NCBI GenBank assembly: GCA_026168455.1
Contig: CM047431.1
Span: forward strand, 58,424,910-58,488,909
DNA length: 64,000 nucleotides
Direction of reading: 5' to 3'
From: Theocolax elegans
Taxonomy: Eukaryota > Arthropoda > Insecta > Hymenoptera > Cerocephalidae
Positions 36,772-49,489 of this stretch are shown here, piece by piece. Position 1 is the stretch's first letter, and each line of letters opens with the position of its first letter. The position numbers and the translations under genes were made by a program. The notes under the pieces were generated by a model. It saw only the letters and a list, made by a program, of their open reading frames with translations. It had not been told where the DNA came from and ran no database searches.

Positions 36772-37745
36772 ATTTTTTTTCTCTGAAGTTTGAATTTTTG
36801 GTTGAATCCGTTTGCTTCTTGTGTCTTCATATTATTCAGTACATTTGCTGACATTGATTTTCGATATATCTTTATCACTTTGTCTCCTAATCTATAAATC
36901 AAATTCACTAATTGTTTTATTATAAAATTACAGATATATTATAAAAAAAAAAGAAACGAAAATGAAAACTACCTCGTGGTTAGAATAATTCTGGTACATG
37001 CCTTTGTAATTAGGCATTTCTTTATTCAGGAAATGAATCGCTAGATAACGAATACTTTGACTGAAATGATGACGGCTGTTGTTGTTCGAGCGACGTTGTT
37101 GGTAAAGTTAACTCGACATTATTATGTCTAGTACAAACAGCATAAATAATGACGCAAATGGCCGCGTTGGTAATAGAGGTGGTAGCTGCTGCGATTGCTG
37201 CAGACCGGAATTACTGTTCGAGCTCAACGATAGTAATAATTGTAGTGATGTCGAAGCATCCTGTTAAATTATAATGACCAAAATTTAAAAATTAGTAATG
37301 CAGAAAATTTTATCTACATATGTTCTCAAAGTGTTCCATCATCGTTGACTTACCACTCGTAAGCTCATTCACTTCTTCGTAGTCTTGACAACTTCTTCAG
37401 ATTTACCCATAGTGTCCAAATCGTGTCTATTTTTCGAATACGCTTGTTGAAGTTGGTTCGATGACAAAATGATGTCTTCTGGGGTGACATAGTCTGCCAG
37501 AGCCGATATGGAGCCCGTTCTATTGCAATATTGTGAGAGGTTTACGTTCTGTTTTTGAGCTTGATGAGGTTGAGCTTGCAACGCGTAGACGCTGTGGAAT
37601 TATTTGCAGTCGGCAGTGTATTACTATGTTCAATCCATCTGGTAATCGGCGTATACGTTTTCCCGATGATGAAGTTTCAATACCGCTTGCGCTTTCCAAT
37701 ACGCTTCTGTTGCGGTGATTAGCAGCTAGTGATCTCGAGAATTCA
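36772..37745 (-). pseudogene. Unidentified multi-exon gene fragment (arm A)
   Basis: The minus strand has coding-like exons separated by AT-rich introns. One (about 37,745-37,340) includes SASGIETSSS and, in another frame, NRTGSISALADYVTPEDI plus SNQLQQAYSKNRHDLDTMGK, ending at a donor-like GTAAGT. The next (about 37,262-37,030) reads SNSGLQQSQQATTSI and ends SSDSFPE-stop. A third (36,903-36,772) reads DKVIKIYRKSMSANVLNNMK. Frames do not join cleanly. Composition suggests a host regulatory or RNA-binding protein, but I cannot name it. It lies downstream of, and in the same direction as, the LARP1 fragment, so both could come from one captured locus. Confidence 0.4.
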
Positions 37746-38269
37746 TTTAATTTAAGGCTAAAATTTATAAAGTATACAATTATGTTTATTTAATGATAAT
37801 TTGGATAATCGAGATTTAAAAATTCGCAAATTAACACGAATCTTTCATTTAAATTACTTTAAAAATATCCTATCTTAACATAAAATCATAATAATTTCCA
37901 ATAAATTATAGAACATTTTTTAAAAACTTAATTCACCTCTACTTCTCTAAAATCTTCGATAGTTTATGGAGATATTCTTATAATTTAGTGTCAACAAGAA
38001 GTTGATCTAAAAGTACTTATAATACTTAAAAAACGCCCAGAATTTTGTCAGTCCATGAACTTGATCTAAATAAAATTAATTTAAATCTTATATACCTATG
38101 TTTTATTTACAAAGATGATTTTAATCTTTACAGCAATATTTTTTTATTTAATTTTTTTTAATAATATAATTCAATAGAACAATTTCAAAATATAAATTTT
38201 ATTTGTAGCGTAAAATACAATTTTCATCTAAAAATCCTGAATATATATCTTATATAGATAAATGCACTT

Positions 38270-39511
38270 ACCACTTTTATAATTTTTCGCTGTTTCCCTG
38301 GCGGAAATAGTATTTGAAAATAACTGCAAATAACTGCAAATAACTAAAATATTTAGTTGGGTTTGAGACGCTAATCACATTTGCAGTTATTTGCAGTTAT
38401 TTACAGTTACAAATAATTATCTGCAGTTATTAGTCTTTCTTGAAAGTTATATAACACAAAATTTGACAGATATTATAAAAGTTAATAGCAATTATTAGCA
38501 AATATTAGCAGTTTTTATTTGTTTTTAATAGTTATTTGCAATTATTTGCTATTATTGAATATAATTATAAAGAAATTGCATATAACTCCAAATAACTGAA
38601 TATAACTGCAAATAATTGGTATAATCTATTAGTAACTGCTAAAAACTGCAAATAATTGCTAATAATTATTTCTAAAAACTATATAAACCTACTTAGAATT
38701 TGACAAAACTGCAAATAACTGCAGGTAACTGCTAACAATTGCAAATAACTGTTAATAACTGCAAGAAACTGCAAAGAGCTACAAATAATAGTTAATAGCG
38801 TCTCAAACCCAACTAAATATTTTAGTTCTTTGCAATTATTTGCAGTTATTTACAGTTATTTGCAGTTATGTACAGTTATTTGCAGTTATTAGCATTTACT
38901 ATTTCCGCTAGGGTTCCATTTGAAAATCTTTATAAAGTTGTGGTCTGCATTTTGTTCTAAACCGTAATTATAAAAAAATTCGAAACAGAGTGTTAAACCC
39001 ATAACAATATCCTTCATATCCTTCACATACATCTCCATAAGCTATTGTCCTAAATTCTTCGTACATAGTGCAATTGAAATTCTTTAAGAAAAATGACCAA
39101 AATTGGAAGAGTGTGTTCACCTCTTTCTCCATACCAAGTTATTTACACTCTGAAATAAAAAGAGATTCCATGAATTCTAAAGTGAATGATGACTTAATGT
39201 AAATTTTATAAATAATGAATACAACAACGTGATTTATGTCAACATGATTTCTTTAGCTAAGAAAAGAAAACATATTATAATAATCATCATCACATCAGGA
39301 ATTTATAACTTAGTTACAAAAAGCAAATTCAAGATTTTTTAATATCTTACCTTTTAAACAATGTGAATGATATTTATGATGCATTTGTTGAGTGAAACCG
39401 TTTACTTTCAATAACCAATGACTAGGATGTTGGAAAGTTGACAATGATTGCGGAGCACTATCGTAACTACTAGCTAAGAAACCTTTGTTTGAACTTGTAT
39501 CAGCACTACTT
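38270..39511 (-). pseudogene. larp: LARP1 DM15-domain pseudogene (arm A), split by a MITE
   Basis: The exon at 39511-39351 (minus) reads YDSAPQSLSTFQHPSHWLLK, then VNGFTQQMHHKYHSHCLK and a donor, matching the start of the LARP1 DM15 repeat region. The next exon (about 39,148-38,914) carries shifted-frame remnants of the NTLFRFWSFFL, MYEEFR and YGLE blocks, then LYKDFQME. After the MITE at 38296-38913 the coding sense resumes as TAKNYKSG and a donor at about 38,270, so the MITE landed inside the exon. LARP1 binds TOP-mRNA caps through DM15. Introns are kept, so this is a DNA-level copy, not a retrocopy. Frameshifts and the insertion make it non-functional. Confidence 0.75.
38296..38913. mobile_element. 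618-bp MITE built of AACTGCAAATA-like repeats (arm A)
   Basis: Ends are CCCTGGCGGAAATAG and CTATTTCCGCTAGGG, a 15-bp TIR with one mismatch. Subterminal regions are inverted (TTAGTTGGGTTTGAGACGC against GCGTCTCAAACCCAACTAA). The interior is almost wholly short variants of AACTGCAAATA in both orientations. Comparing the disrupted LARP1 exon on each side suggests a 2-bp (AA) duplication. Superfamily not assigned. Confidence 0.75.
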
Positions 39512-40109
39512 CTGCAAATATTTGTTTATACAATATTACTTCACAAGAATAATTACAGGAGTGCAGTAATGCTATGTACAGTGCAAGTTTTCACCGTGTG
39601 TGTCTGTCATGATAAGATTTGTCAATTCAACCACAAATTCAAATGGCATCAGGGACATATTTAACAACAGTATTTAGTGTATACAATGTACATTGTATCT
39701 ATATACGGTTATACCTTGAATATAATAATAATAATATAATATAATTCATAATTATCTTATAAATTATCTTTAAATTTAATTATTATAATGTATTCGACAA
39801 TTTAAAACATAAATAAAATGTAAAAAAATAAATATTACTTAGTTATTGACAACGTAATGTTTTCAAAAATAAATAAAATATAAATTTTATACAAAAAAAC
39901 TAGATAATAAATAAAAATATTTACCATCCAAAAATAGTTATTATATTCTATTATTTTCAAACACTGCCAGCATTGGACAAATACTGGACAAGAGCTTCCG
40001 CTATTTTGTAATGCTCACTTAACTATATATTAGAATAACTCATATCACACAGTAAAACTTGATGGAAATCATTAAAAAAACTATGTGTATACGTAATATA
40101 TATATATAT

Positions 40110-41762
40110 GGGTGGTTCTCTGTGACATCGAAGATGAAAAAAATAAATATTGCTATAACTGTGGGAATATGTTTTAGAGGTATCCAGTAGTTCTCCTGAA
40201 TTTTTTCAGATTTTTTCTGGGCCATTATTTTAAGTTACAGAGAGTCAAAATTGACATTTTAGCACTTTTTTGCATTATATGCCCATTTTCATGAATTTTT
40301 AGCTCCCAGGGGATGCATTTTTCACTAAAAACATAAGTATGACTTTTTTTGTAAAATTTTCCGAACTTTTCATTAAAAATACTTTTAAAGACATAAATGT
40401 ATGCTGTCACACTCTTGTAAGCCATTTAAACCTTAAATAGTGAAAATCAGCAATTCTGCTCCGGACTCTGGTAACCTAATGTCTGTCTAAAAGATGTCTT
40501 TTTATAGTCAGAAACTGCCTAAAAATTTCCAGAGTGGGTCTAAATCATTAAGATCACTTATGGTCAAAATATCCGGGAAAAGTGCCCGAAATATTAATAG
40601 AAATGTATATTTGTTGCCTTATAACGATGAATCTATTAGCATGATCATTGCAAAACAATTTGTGCACTTACCTTGGAGTGGTAGAAAAGTATCTTCACTT
40701 GTTTCAGTATCCATCTAATCCCCTGTAAGCTGCTAAAAATACAAATATTATTATACAAATGTAAAAAATTAATTTTTAAACATTTATAATGCTGGATTTT
40801 TAGTTTTACATCCCTTACAAGAATTATAATACTAATCTGAAGGATTACTATAAATACATAAACATCATTATTACAATAACTGAATATACGTATTTAATAC
40901 AAAAGATATATAAATAAATCGGATATATAATTATAATGAATAATATGATAACGTGACAGTGACAAGTTTGTGAAATCTAAACAATGTATTGCTGAATAAT
41001 AATAATAATAATGTTGATACTTTTATAGTAATCCTTCAGATTAGTATTATAATTCTTGTAAGGGATGTAAAACTAAAAATTCAGCATTATAAATGTTTAA
41101 AAATTAATTTTTTATAATTTTATAATAATATTTGTATTTTTAACAGCTTACAGGGGATTAGATGGATACTGAAACAAGTGGAGATACTTTTCTACCACTC
41201 CAAGGTAAGTGCACAAATTTTTTTGCAATGATCATGCTAATAGATTCATCGTTATAAGGTAACAAATATACATTTCTATTAATATTTCGGGCACTTTTCC
41301 CGGATATTTTGACCATAAGTGATCTTAATGATTTAGACCCACTCTAGAAATTTCTAGGCAGTTTCTGACTATAAAAAGACATCTTTTAGACAGTATTAGG
41401 GTACCAGAGTCCGGAGCAGAATTGCTGATTTTCACTATTTAAGGTTTAAATGGCTTACAAGAGTGTGACAGCATACATTTATGTCTTTAAAAGTATTTTT
41501 AATGAAAAGTTCGGAAAATTTTACAAAAAAAGTCATACTTATGTTTTTAGTGAAAAATGCATCCCCTGGGAGCTAAAATTCATGAAAATGGGCATATAAT
41601 GCAAAAAAGTGCTAAAATGTCGACTTTGACTCTCTGTAACTTAAAATAATGGCCCAGAAAAAATCTGAAAAAATTCAGGAGAACTACTGGATACCTCTAA
41701 AACATATTCCCACAGTTATAGCAATATTTATTTTTTTCATCTTCGATGTCACAGAGAACCAC

Positions 41763-41764
<2 letters not shown>
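40110..41764. mobile_element. 1.65-kb foldback element in (TA)n (copy 1, arm A)
   Basis: Begins GGGTGGTTCTCTGTGACATC and ends as its reverse complement, flanked on both sides by TATATA. The two halves form a near-perfect inverted repeat of about 820 bp each, centred near 40,937. Arms contain a small exon-like start (MDTETSGDTFLPLQ before a GTAAGT donor at 41,204 on +) and a 66-codon frame (MAYKSVTAYIY start), both present in each orientation. Insertion in TA repeats fits a TA-targeting element. Neither frame is recognised. Confidence 0.75.
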
Positions 41765-41805
<41 letters not shown>

Positions 41806-42673
41806 ATGTATATACATAATTTTATATACACAATAAAATAAATAAACTAACTATCCGCTATATTTATTGTCCGTTTAAATAGCACCATCAGCGCCATCAT
41901 ATACCTACACATAAGTACAATGTATATTGCATTTTATGCAACCCGCGTCCCGTATCCAAATTTGAATTTCAAATTTCTTTTATTTTTTTACAAAAATATT
42001 TATTTAAGTATAACAATTCTCTTTTTTTATTTATTTTTAATACAAAGAATCGAATAGAAAAAAGAAATATAATTAAAAAATTTATTTATTAAAACAAAAC
42101 TAATATTTTTATAACAAAATTTGATATAAAAAATATAAAACAATAAAAAATATTTACCACACACAAAAATAAAATTTTAAAAGAAATCTAAACGTCAAAC
42201 CCTATAAAGCATGTTTCAATATGTCCAAATTTTTCTAAAATTTGGACATATTGAAATGCTAGGTTTTTGTGTGTGGTAAATATTTTTATTGTTTTATATT
42301 TTTTATATCAAATTTTGTTATAAAAATATTAGTTTTGTTTTAATAAATAAATTTTTTAATTATATTTCTTTTTTCTATTCGATTCTTTGTATTAAAAAAT
42401 AAATAAAAAAGAGAATTGTTATACTTAAATAAATATTTTTGTAAAAAATAAAAGAAATTTGAAATTCAAATTTGGATACGGGACGCGGGTTGCATAAAAT
42501 GCAATATACATTGTACTTATGTGTAGGTATATGATGGCGCTGATGGTGCTATTTAAACGGACAATAAATATAGCGGATAGTTAGTTTATTTATTTTATTG
42601 TGTATATAAAATTATGTATATACATTATGTGTATATATTATATATATCTTATAATATATATATATATATATAT

Positions 42674-44308
42674 GGGTGGTTCTCTGTGACATCGAAGATG
42701 AAAAAAATAAATATTGCTATAACTGTGGGAATATGTTTTAGAGGTATCCAGTAGTTCTCCTGAATTTTTTCAGATTTTTTCTGGGCCATTATTTTAAGTT
42801 ACAGAGAGTCAAAGTTGACATTTTAGCACTTTTTTGCATTATATGCCCATTTTCATGAATTTTTAGCTCCCAGGGGATGCATTTTTCACTAAAAACATAA
42901 GTATGACTTTTTTTGTAAAATTTCCGAACTTTCATTAAAATACTTTTAAAGACATAAATGTATGCTGTCACACTCTTGTAAGCCATTTAAACCTTAAATA
43001 GTGAAAATCAGCAATTCTGCTCCGGACTCTGGTAACCTAATACTGTCTAAAAGATGTCTTTTTATAGTCAGAAACAGCCTAAAAATTTCCAGAGTGGGTC
43101 TAAATCATTAAGATCACTTATGGTCAAAATATCCGGGAAAAGTGCCCGAAATATTAATATAAATGTATATTGTTGCCTTATACGATGAATCTAGTAGCAT
43201 GATCATTGCAAAAAAATTTATGCACTTACCTTGGAATGGTAGAAAAGTATCTCCACTTGTTTCAGTATCCATCTAATCCCCTGTAAGCTGTTAAAAATAC
43301 AATATTATTATAAAATTATAAAAAATTATTTTTTATACATTTATAATGCTGGATTTTTAGTTTTACATCCCTTACAAGAATTATAATACTAATCTGAAGG
43401 ATTACTATAAAAGTATCAACATTATTATTATATTATTCAGCAATACATTGTTTAGATTTCACAACTTGTCACTGTCACGTTATAATTATCATTATAATTA
43501 TATATCCGATTATTTATATCTTTTGTAAAATACCTATTTCAGTTATTGTAATAATGATGTTTATATTTATAGTAATCCTTCAGATTAGTATTATAATTCT
43601 TGTAAGGGATGTAAAACTAAAAATCCAGCATTATAAATGTTTAAAAATTAATTTTTTACATTGTTGATAATATTGTATTTTTAGCAGCTTACAGGGATTA
43701 GACTGGATACTGAAAAAAGTGACGATACTTTTCTACCACTCCAAGGTAAGTGCACAAATTGTTTTGCAATATCATGCTACTAGATTCACGTTATAAGGCA
43801 ACAAATATACATTTCTATTAATATTTCGGGCCACTTTTCCCGGATATTTTGACCATAAGTGATCTTAATGATTTAGACCCACTCTGGAAATTTTTAGGCA
43901 GTTTCTGACTATAAAAAGGACATCTTTTAGACAGTATTAGGTTACCAGAGTCCGGAGCAGAATTGCTGATTTTCACTATTTAAGGTTTAAATGGCTTACA
44001 AGAGTGTGACAGCATACATTTATGTCTTTAAAAGTATTTTAATGAAAAGTTCGGAAAATTTTACAAAAAAAGTCATACTTATGTTTTTAGTGAAAAATGC
44101 ATCCCCTGTGAGCTAAAAATTCATGAAAATGGGCATATAATGCAAAAAAGTGCTAAAATGTCAATTTGACTCTCTGTAACTTAAAATAATGGCCCAGAAA
44201 AAATCTGAAAAAATTCAGGAGAAATACTGGATACCTCTAAAAACCTATTCCCACAGCGTTATAGCAATATTTATTTTTTTCATCTTCGATGTCACAGAGA
44301 AACCACCC
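42674..44308. mobile_element. 1.65-kb foldback element (copy 2, arm B)
   Basis: The same GGGTGGTTCTCTGTGACATC termini and (TA)n flanks as copy 1, with several 1-nt deletions. It is the mirror image of copy 1 across the palindrome centre. Confidence 0.75.
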
Positions 44309-44905
44309 ATATATATATATATTACGTACACACATAGTTTTTTTAATGATTTCCATCAAGTTTACTGGTGATATGACTTATTCTAATATAAGTTAAGTGA
44401 GCATTACAAAATAGCGGAAGCTCTTGTCCAGTATTTGTCTCCAATGCCTGGCAGTGTTGAAAATAATAGAATAATAACTATTTTTGGATGGTAAATATTT
44501 TTATTTATTAATCTAGTTTTTTTTTGTATAAAATTTATATTTTATTTATTTTTGAAAACATTACGTTGTCAATAACTAAGTAATATTTATTTTTTTACAT
44601 TTTATTTATGTTTTAAATTGTCGAATACATTATAATAATTAAATTTAAAGATAATTTATAAGATAATTATGAATATATTATATTATTATTATTATATTCA
44701 AGGTATAACCGTATATAGATACAATGTACATTGTATACACTAAATACTGTTGTTAAATATGTCCCTGATGCCATTTGAATTTGTGGTTGAATTGACAAAT
44801 CTTATCATGACAGACACACACGGTGAAAACTTGCACTGTACATAGCATTACTGCACTCCTGTAATTATTCTTGTGAAGTAATATTGTATAAACAAATATT
44901 TGCAG

Positions 44906-45496
44906 AAGTAGTGCTGATACAAGTTCAAACAAAGGTTTCTTAGCTAGTAGTTACGATAGTGCTCCGCAATCATTGTCAACTTTCCAACATCCTAGTCATT
45001 GGTTATTGAAAGTAAACGGTTTCACTCAACAAATGCATCATAAATATCATTCACATTGTTTAAAAGGTAAGATATTAAAAAATCTTGAATTTGCTTTTGT
45101 AACTAAGTTATAATTCCTGATGTGATGATGATTATTATAATATTTTCTTTTCTTAGCTAAAGAAATCATGTTGACATAAATCACGTTGTTGTATTCATTA
45201 TTTATAAAATTTACATTAAGTCATCATTCACTTTAGAATTCATGGAATCTCTTTTTATTTCAGAGTGTAAATAACTTGGTATGGAGAAAGAGGTGAACAC
45301 TCTTCCAATTTTGGTCATTTTTCTTAAAGAATTTCAATTGCACTATGTACGAAGAATTTAGGACAATAGCTTATGGAGATGTATGTGAAGGATATGAAGG
45401 ATATTGTTATGGGTTTAACACTCTGTTTCGAATTTTTTTATAATTACGGTTTAGAACAAATGCAGACCACAACTTTATAAAGATTTTCAAATGGAA
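44906..45496 (+). pseudogene. larp: LARP1 DM15 pseudogene (arm B)
   Basis: Exon 44906-45066 is open and carries TFQHPSHWLLKVNGFTQQMH before a GTAAGA donor. The second exon, from about 45,264, is frameshifted, with remnants such as MYEEFR and YNYGLEQM, and stops at the MITE boundary (ATGGAA|CCCTAGCGG). Mirror copy of 38270-39511. Confidence 0.72.
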
Positions 45497-46065
45497 CCCT
45501 AGCGGAAATAGTAAATGCTAATAACTGCAAATAACTGTACATAACTGCAAATAAACTGTAAATAACTGCAAATAATTGCAAAGAACTAAAATATTTAGTG
45601 GTTTGAGACGCTATTAACTATTATTTGTAGCTCTTTGCAGTTTCTTGCAGTTATTAACAGTTATTTGCAATTGTTAGCAGTTACCTGCAGTTATTTGCAG
45701 TTTGTCAAATTCTAAGTAGGTTTATATATTTTAGAATAATTATTAGCAATTATTTGCAGTTTTTAGCAGTTACTAATAGATTATACCAATTATTTGCAGT
45801 TATATTCAGTTATTTGGAGTTATATGCAATTTCTTTATAATTATATTCAATAATAGCAAATAATTGCAAATAACTATTAAAAACAAATAAAAACTGCTAA
45901 ATTTGCTAATAATTGCTATTAACTTTTTAATATCTGTCAAATTTTGTGTTATATAACTTTCAAGAAAGACTAATAACTGCAGATAATTATTTGTAACTGT
46001 AAATAACTGCAAATAACTGCAAATGTGATTAGCGTCTCAAACCCAACTAATATTTTAGTTATTTA
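45497..46065. mobile_element. MITE, 3'-deleted copy (arm B)
   Basis: Left TIR CCCTAGCGGAAATAG present. The right end is lost together with the flanking pseudogene exon remnant (about 75 bp missing compared with A and C). Confidence 0.7.
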
Positions 46066-46559
46066 TATAAGATATATTCAGGATTTTTAGATGAAATTGT
46101 ATTTACGCTACAAATAAAATTTATATTTTGAAATTGTTCTATTGAATTATATTATTAAAAAAATTAAATAAAAAAATATTGCTGTAAAGATTAAAATCAT
46201 CTTGTAAATAAAAACATAGGTATATAAGATTTAAATTAATTTTATTTAGATCAAGTTCATGGACTGACAAAATTCTGGGCGTTTTTTAAGTATTATAAGT
46301 ACTTGTTAGATCAACTTCTTGTTGACACTAAATTATAAGAATATCTCCATAACTATCGAAGATTTTAGAGAAGTAGAGGTGAATTAAGTTTTTAAAAAAT
46401 GTTCTATAATTTATTGGAAATTATTATGATTTTATGTTAAGATAGGATATTTTTAAAGTAAACTTTAAATGAAAGATTCGTGTTAATTTGCGAATTTTTA
46501 AATCTCGATTATCCAATTATCATTAAATAAACATAATTGTATACTTTTAAATTTTAGCC

Positions 46560-47535
46560 TTAAATTAAATGAATTCTCGAGATCACTAGCTGCTAATCAC
46601 CGCAACAGAAGCGTATTGGAAAGCGCAAGCGGTATTGAAACTTCATCATCGGAAAACGTATACGCCGATTACCAGATGGATTGAACATAGTAATACACTG
46701 CCGACTGCAAATAATTCCACAGCGTCTACGCGTTGCAAGCTCAACCTCATCAAGCTCCAAAAACAGAACGTAAACCCTCACAATATTGCAATAGAACGGG
46801 CTCCATATCGGCTCTGGCAGACTATGTCACCCCAGAAGACATCATTTGTCATCGAACCAACTCAACAAGCGTATTCGAAAATAGACACGATTTGGACACT
46901 ATGGGTAAATCTGAAGAAGTTGTCAAGACTACGAAGAAGTGAATGAGCTTACGAGTGGTAAGTCAACGATGATGGAACACTTTGAGAACATATGTAGATA
47001 AAATTTTCTGCATTACTAATTTTTAAAATTTGGTCATTATAATTTAACAGGATGCTTCGACATCACTACAATTATTACTATCGTGAGCTCGAACAGTAAT
47101 TCCGGTCTGCAGCAATCGCAGCAGCTACCACCTCTATTACCAACGCGGCCATTTGCGTCATTATTTATGCTGTTTGTACTAGACATAATAATGTCGAGTT
47201 AACTTTACCAACAACGTCGCTCGAACAACAACAGCCGTCATCATTTCAGTCAAAGTATTCGTTATCTAGCGATTCATTTCCTGAATAAAGAAATGCCTAA
47301 TTACAAAGGCATGTACCAGAATTATTCTAACCACGAAGTTTTCATTTTCGTTTTTTTTTTTTTATAATATCTGTAATTTTATAATAAAACAATTAGTGAA
47401 TTTGATTTATAGATTAGGAGACAAAGTGATAAAGATATATCGAAAATCAATGTCAGCAAATGTACTGAATAATATGAAGACACAAAAGCAAACGGATTCA
47501 ACCAAAAATTCAAACTTCAGAGAAAAAAATAGATA
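46560..47535 (+). pseudogene. Unidentified multi-exon gene fragment (arm B)
   Basis: Mirror copy of 36772-37745, with ADYVTPEDI in its first exon and DKVIKIYRKSMS in its last (after TTTATAG at about 47,412). Extra 1-nt indels relative to A. Confidence 0.4.
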
Positions 47536-47699
47536 GTTCGAACGGAAAATGTGTTATAAAATTGTAAAAGTGAACTGAAAATACTTCTATAGTTTGCTTT
47601 GAATCTACTTATTACAATTGAATTTATACTTTTAATGTTTATTTAGTTTGGAATGTGTAATATATAATAAAATAATATTTTATTTTATTATTATTTTTT

Positions 47700-48132
47700 T
47701 TTATTCTTGATTTTGTGCTCTCTTTTTTCCTGGCACTTCCTACCGTTTATCCCCCTGGGGACTTTAACGGTGTCCACCTACCACCTATGTGTAGGTGCTT
47801 TATCCCTCCCTTAAAAACCCCACCATCTCGCATTCGCCCGGGGTTATGCCCGTGGATAAGGGAAACCTGTGAAGCAGGGAAAACCGCACCCGAGATGGCC
47901 GGTGTATTCGAAACATTCTTTTTGGGTGTCAAAGTCACATTGCGTAGGCCTTGACACCAAAACCGAATGTTTCACACCTCCCGCTCACGTTGTGAAGTGT
48001 GAAAAAACACCTAACCCGCCACGAAAGCCAAACGACCGAGAGCGTCACCCATCCACTTGGGTACCGCGCTCAATACTGCTTAACTTCCGTGACCGGCTGA
48101 GGTGCGTCTCCGCCACTCCGCCACCGCGTCGG
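47700..48132 (-). mobile_element. 5S-rRNA-derived SINE (arm B)
   Basis: Reverse-complement copy of 36167-36600. The 5S promoter block is near 48,055-48,100. Confidence 0.8.
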
Positions 48133-49129
48133 TTTATTTATTTTATTATTATTATTAATAATGTTTATAGCTGTATGAACCCTTCTCGGGTTCTTGGTAA
48201 GCTGAAAAATAAAAAAAAATTAATAATGTTTATTTTTTTCTCGGAGTTTCAATGTTTATTAAAACTGTTTGCTGCTTCTGTTTTTATATTATTCAGTATA
48301 TTTGATGACATCGACATTCGGATATCTTTATCACTTTGTCTTCTAATCTATAAATCATTTAGTAATTTATATGTTATTATATTTCATTATAAGTTTAAAA
48401 GAAACGTCTATATTTTCCAGGGAAATCGATTCATCATTTAGACGACACAGTTTACCGATCTCCTAACTGGTTTCATATTACCATAATTAGCAAGTAATCG
48501 TTCAACGTATCTCGCTCACTAACTTGCAGGTAATAATTCAGAGGCAATGCCTGACAAATTTCTTCTGATTCTCAATTTGATATTACTTGGCGTTTTACAA
48601 TGGCTTTTTCTCAGGATCAATACCATTGAATGCTGCTTGACTGACTTGTCTGTTTGTACCACCTGAATTTAGTGCCTACTACAAGGAATTACCTGTACTT
48701 CATTATCGTCCTCTATTTTCGAAAATATACTTATGATGGTTCAGTAACCCGCTGCATTTAACATCCAAATAAACGAATTGAATTTCGCCTTCGTCATAAT
48801 GTCATTAAGATATCTTAAGTCAACCAACTTATTTATTTTTTACGTTTACATTTTAAAGGTTTGATATTATCATGATATATATATATATATAGATATACTA
48901 ATTTATTGCAATTCCTTAAAAAACAAGTATTTTTTTTTATTAAAAACATTTAATTTTTGTTTTTCTTTTCTTTTACAGCATTTAAGATAATAATAATATT
49001 ATTAATAATAACTATATACTGATTTTTTTTAAATAAAAAGAGACATAAAAAAACTAATGGATAAAACATTATAACACAAAACAAAATATCCTGATTATTG
49101 AGTATAGCCCCAAGTTTTCGTCTAGTTAC

Positions 49130-49480
49130 AGACATAGCAGAACAAAAATGTGATTCCATCGATCTAGAAATAGAACCAGCTCCATCCGAAGGGTAGAGGA
49201 AACTGCTCTTAAAATTTCAGCCAAATCAGTTGAAAATTTTTCAAGATATTTGTGAAACATCGAAAGTTTTAATTTTCAAATTGATGATATTAGCGACTTT
49301 GCGAGTCTCTAGCGCCAAAAATAGTGGAAATCATGTACTACGTTACATAGGAAAAAGTTGCGTCTTTGTACTTAAAACATTTTGTTATTAGAAAGTTTTT
49401 TGATAGGAGTTCTACATTTCGAGTTATTGTGCGGAAAATGAACGAAAGTCGTTTTTAGAGAAACTTGTTGATTTCACCCT
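49130..49480 (-). repeat. 343-bp-period satellite unit (arm B)
   Basis: Mirror of 34810-35160; contains ACTTTGCGAGTCTCTAGCGC. Confidence 0.7.
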
Positions 49481-49489
49481 CCATGTTAA

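Larger units (their letters stand above)
31004..42235 (+). repeat. 11-kb repeat unit, arm A
   Basis: The same sequence recurs inverted at 42,236-53,256 (arm B) and direct from 53,257 (arm C, starting at the base matching about 31,350). Anchors: GIY-YIG frame 34028-34438 = 49866-50180 (-) = 55936-56346; SINE 36167 = 48132 (-) = 58105. Relative to B and C, arm A lacks about 30 bp at about 34,591 in the Penelope-like element. It contains the transposase gene, satellite, Penelope fragment, SINE, two host-gene fragments, MITE and one foldback element. Confidence 0.9.

Noticed and set aside
37533..37718. A + strand 61-codon frame (MRGLRSVFELDEVELATRRR start) present in several copies
   Set aside because: It is antisense to the exon-like sequence with splice signals on the minus strand; no homology recognised.
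38296..38913. Repeated AACTGCAAATA words resembling a direct-repeat array such as CRISPR
   Set aside because: Units are short, variable, in both orientations, without spacers, bounded by TIRs, and in an animal genome.
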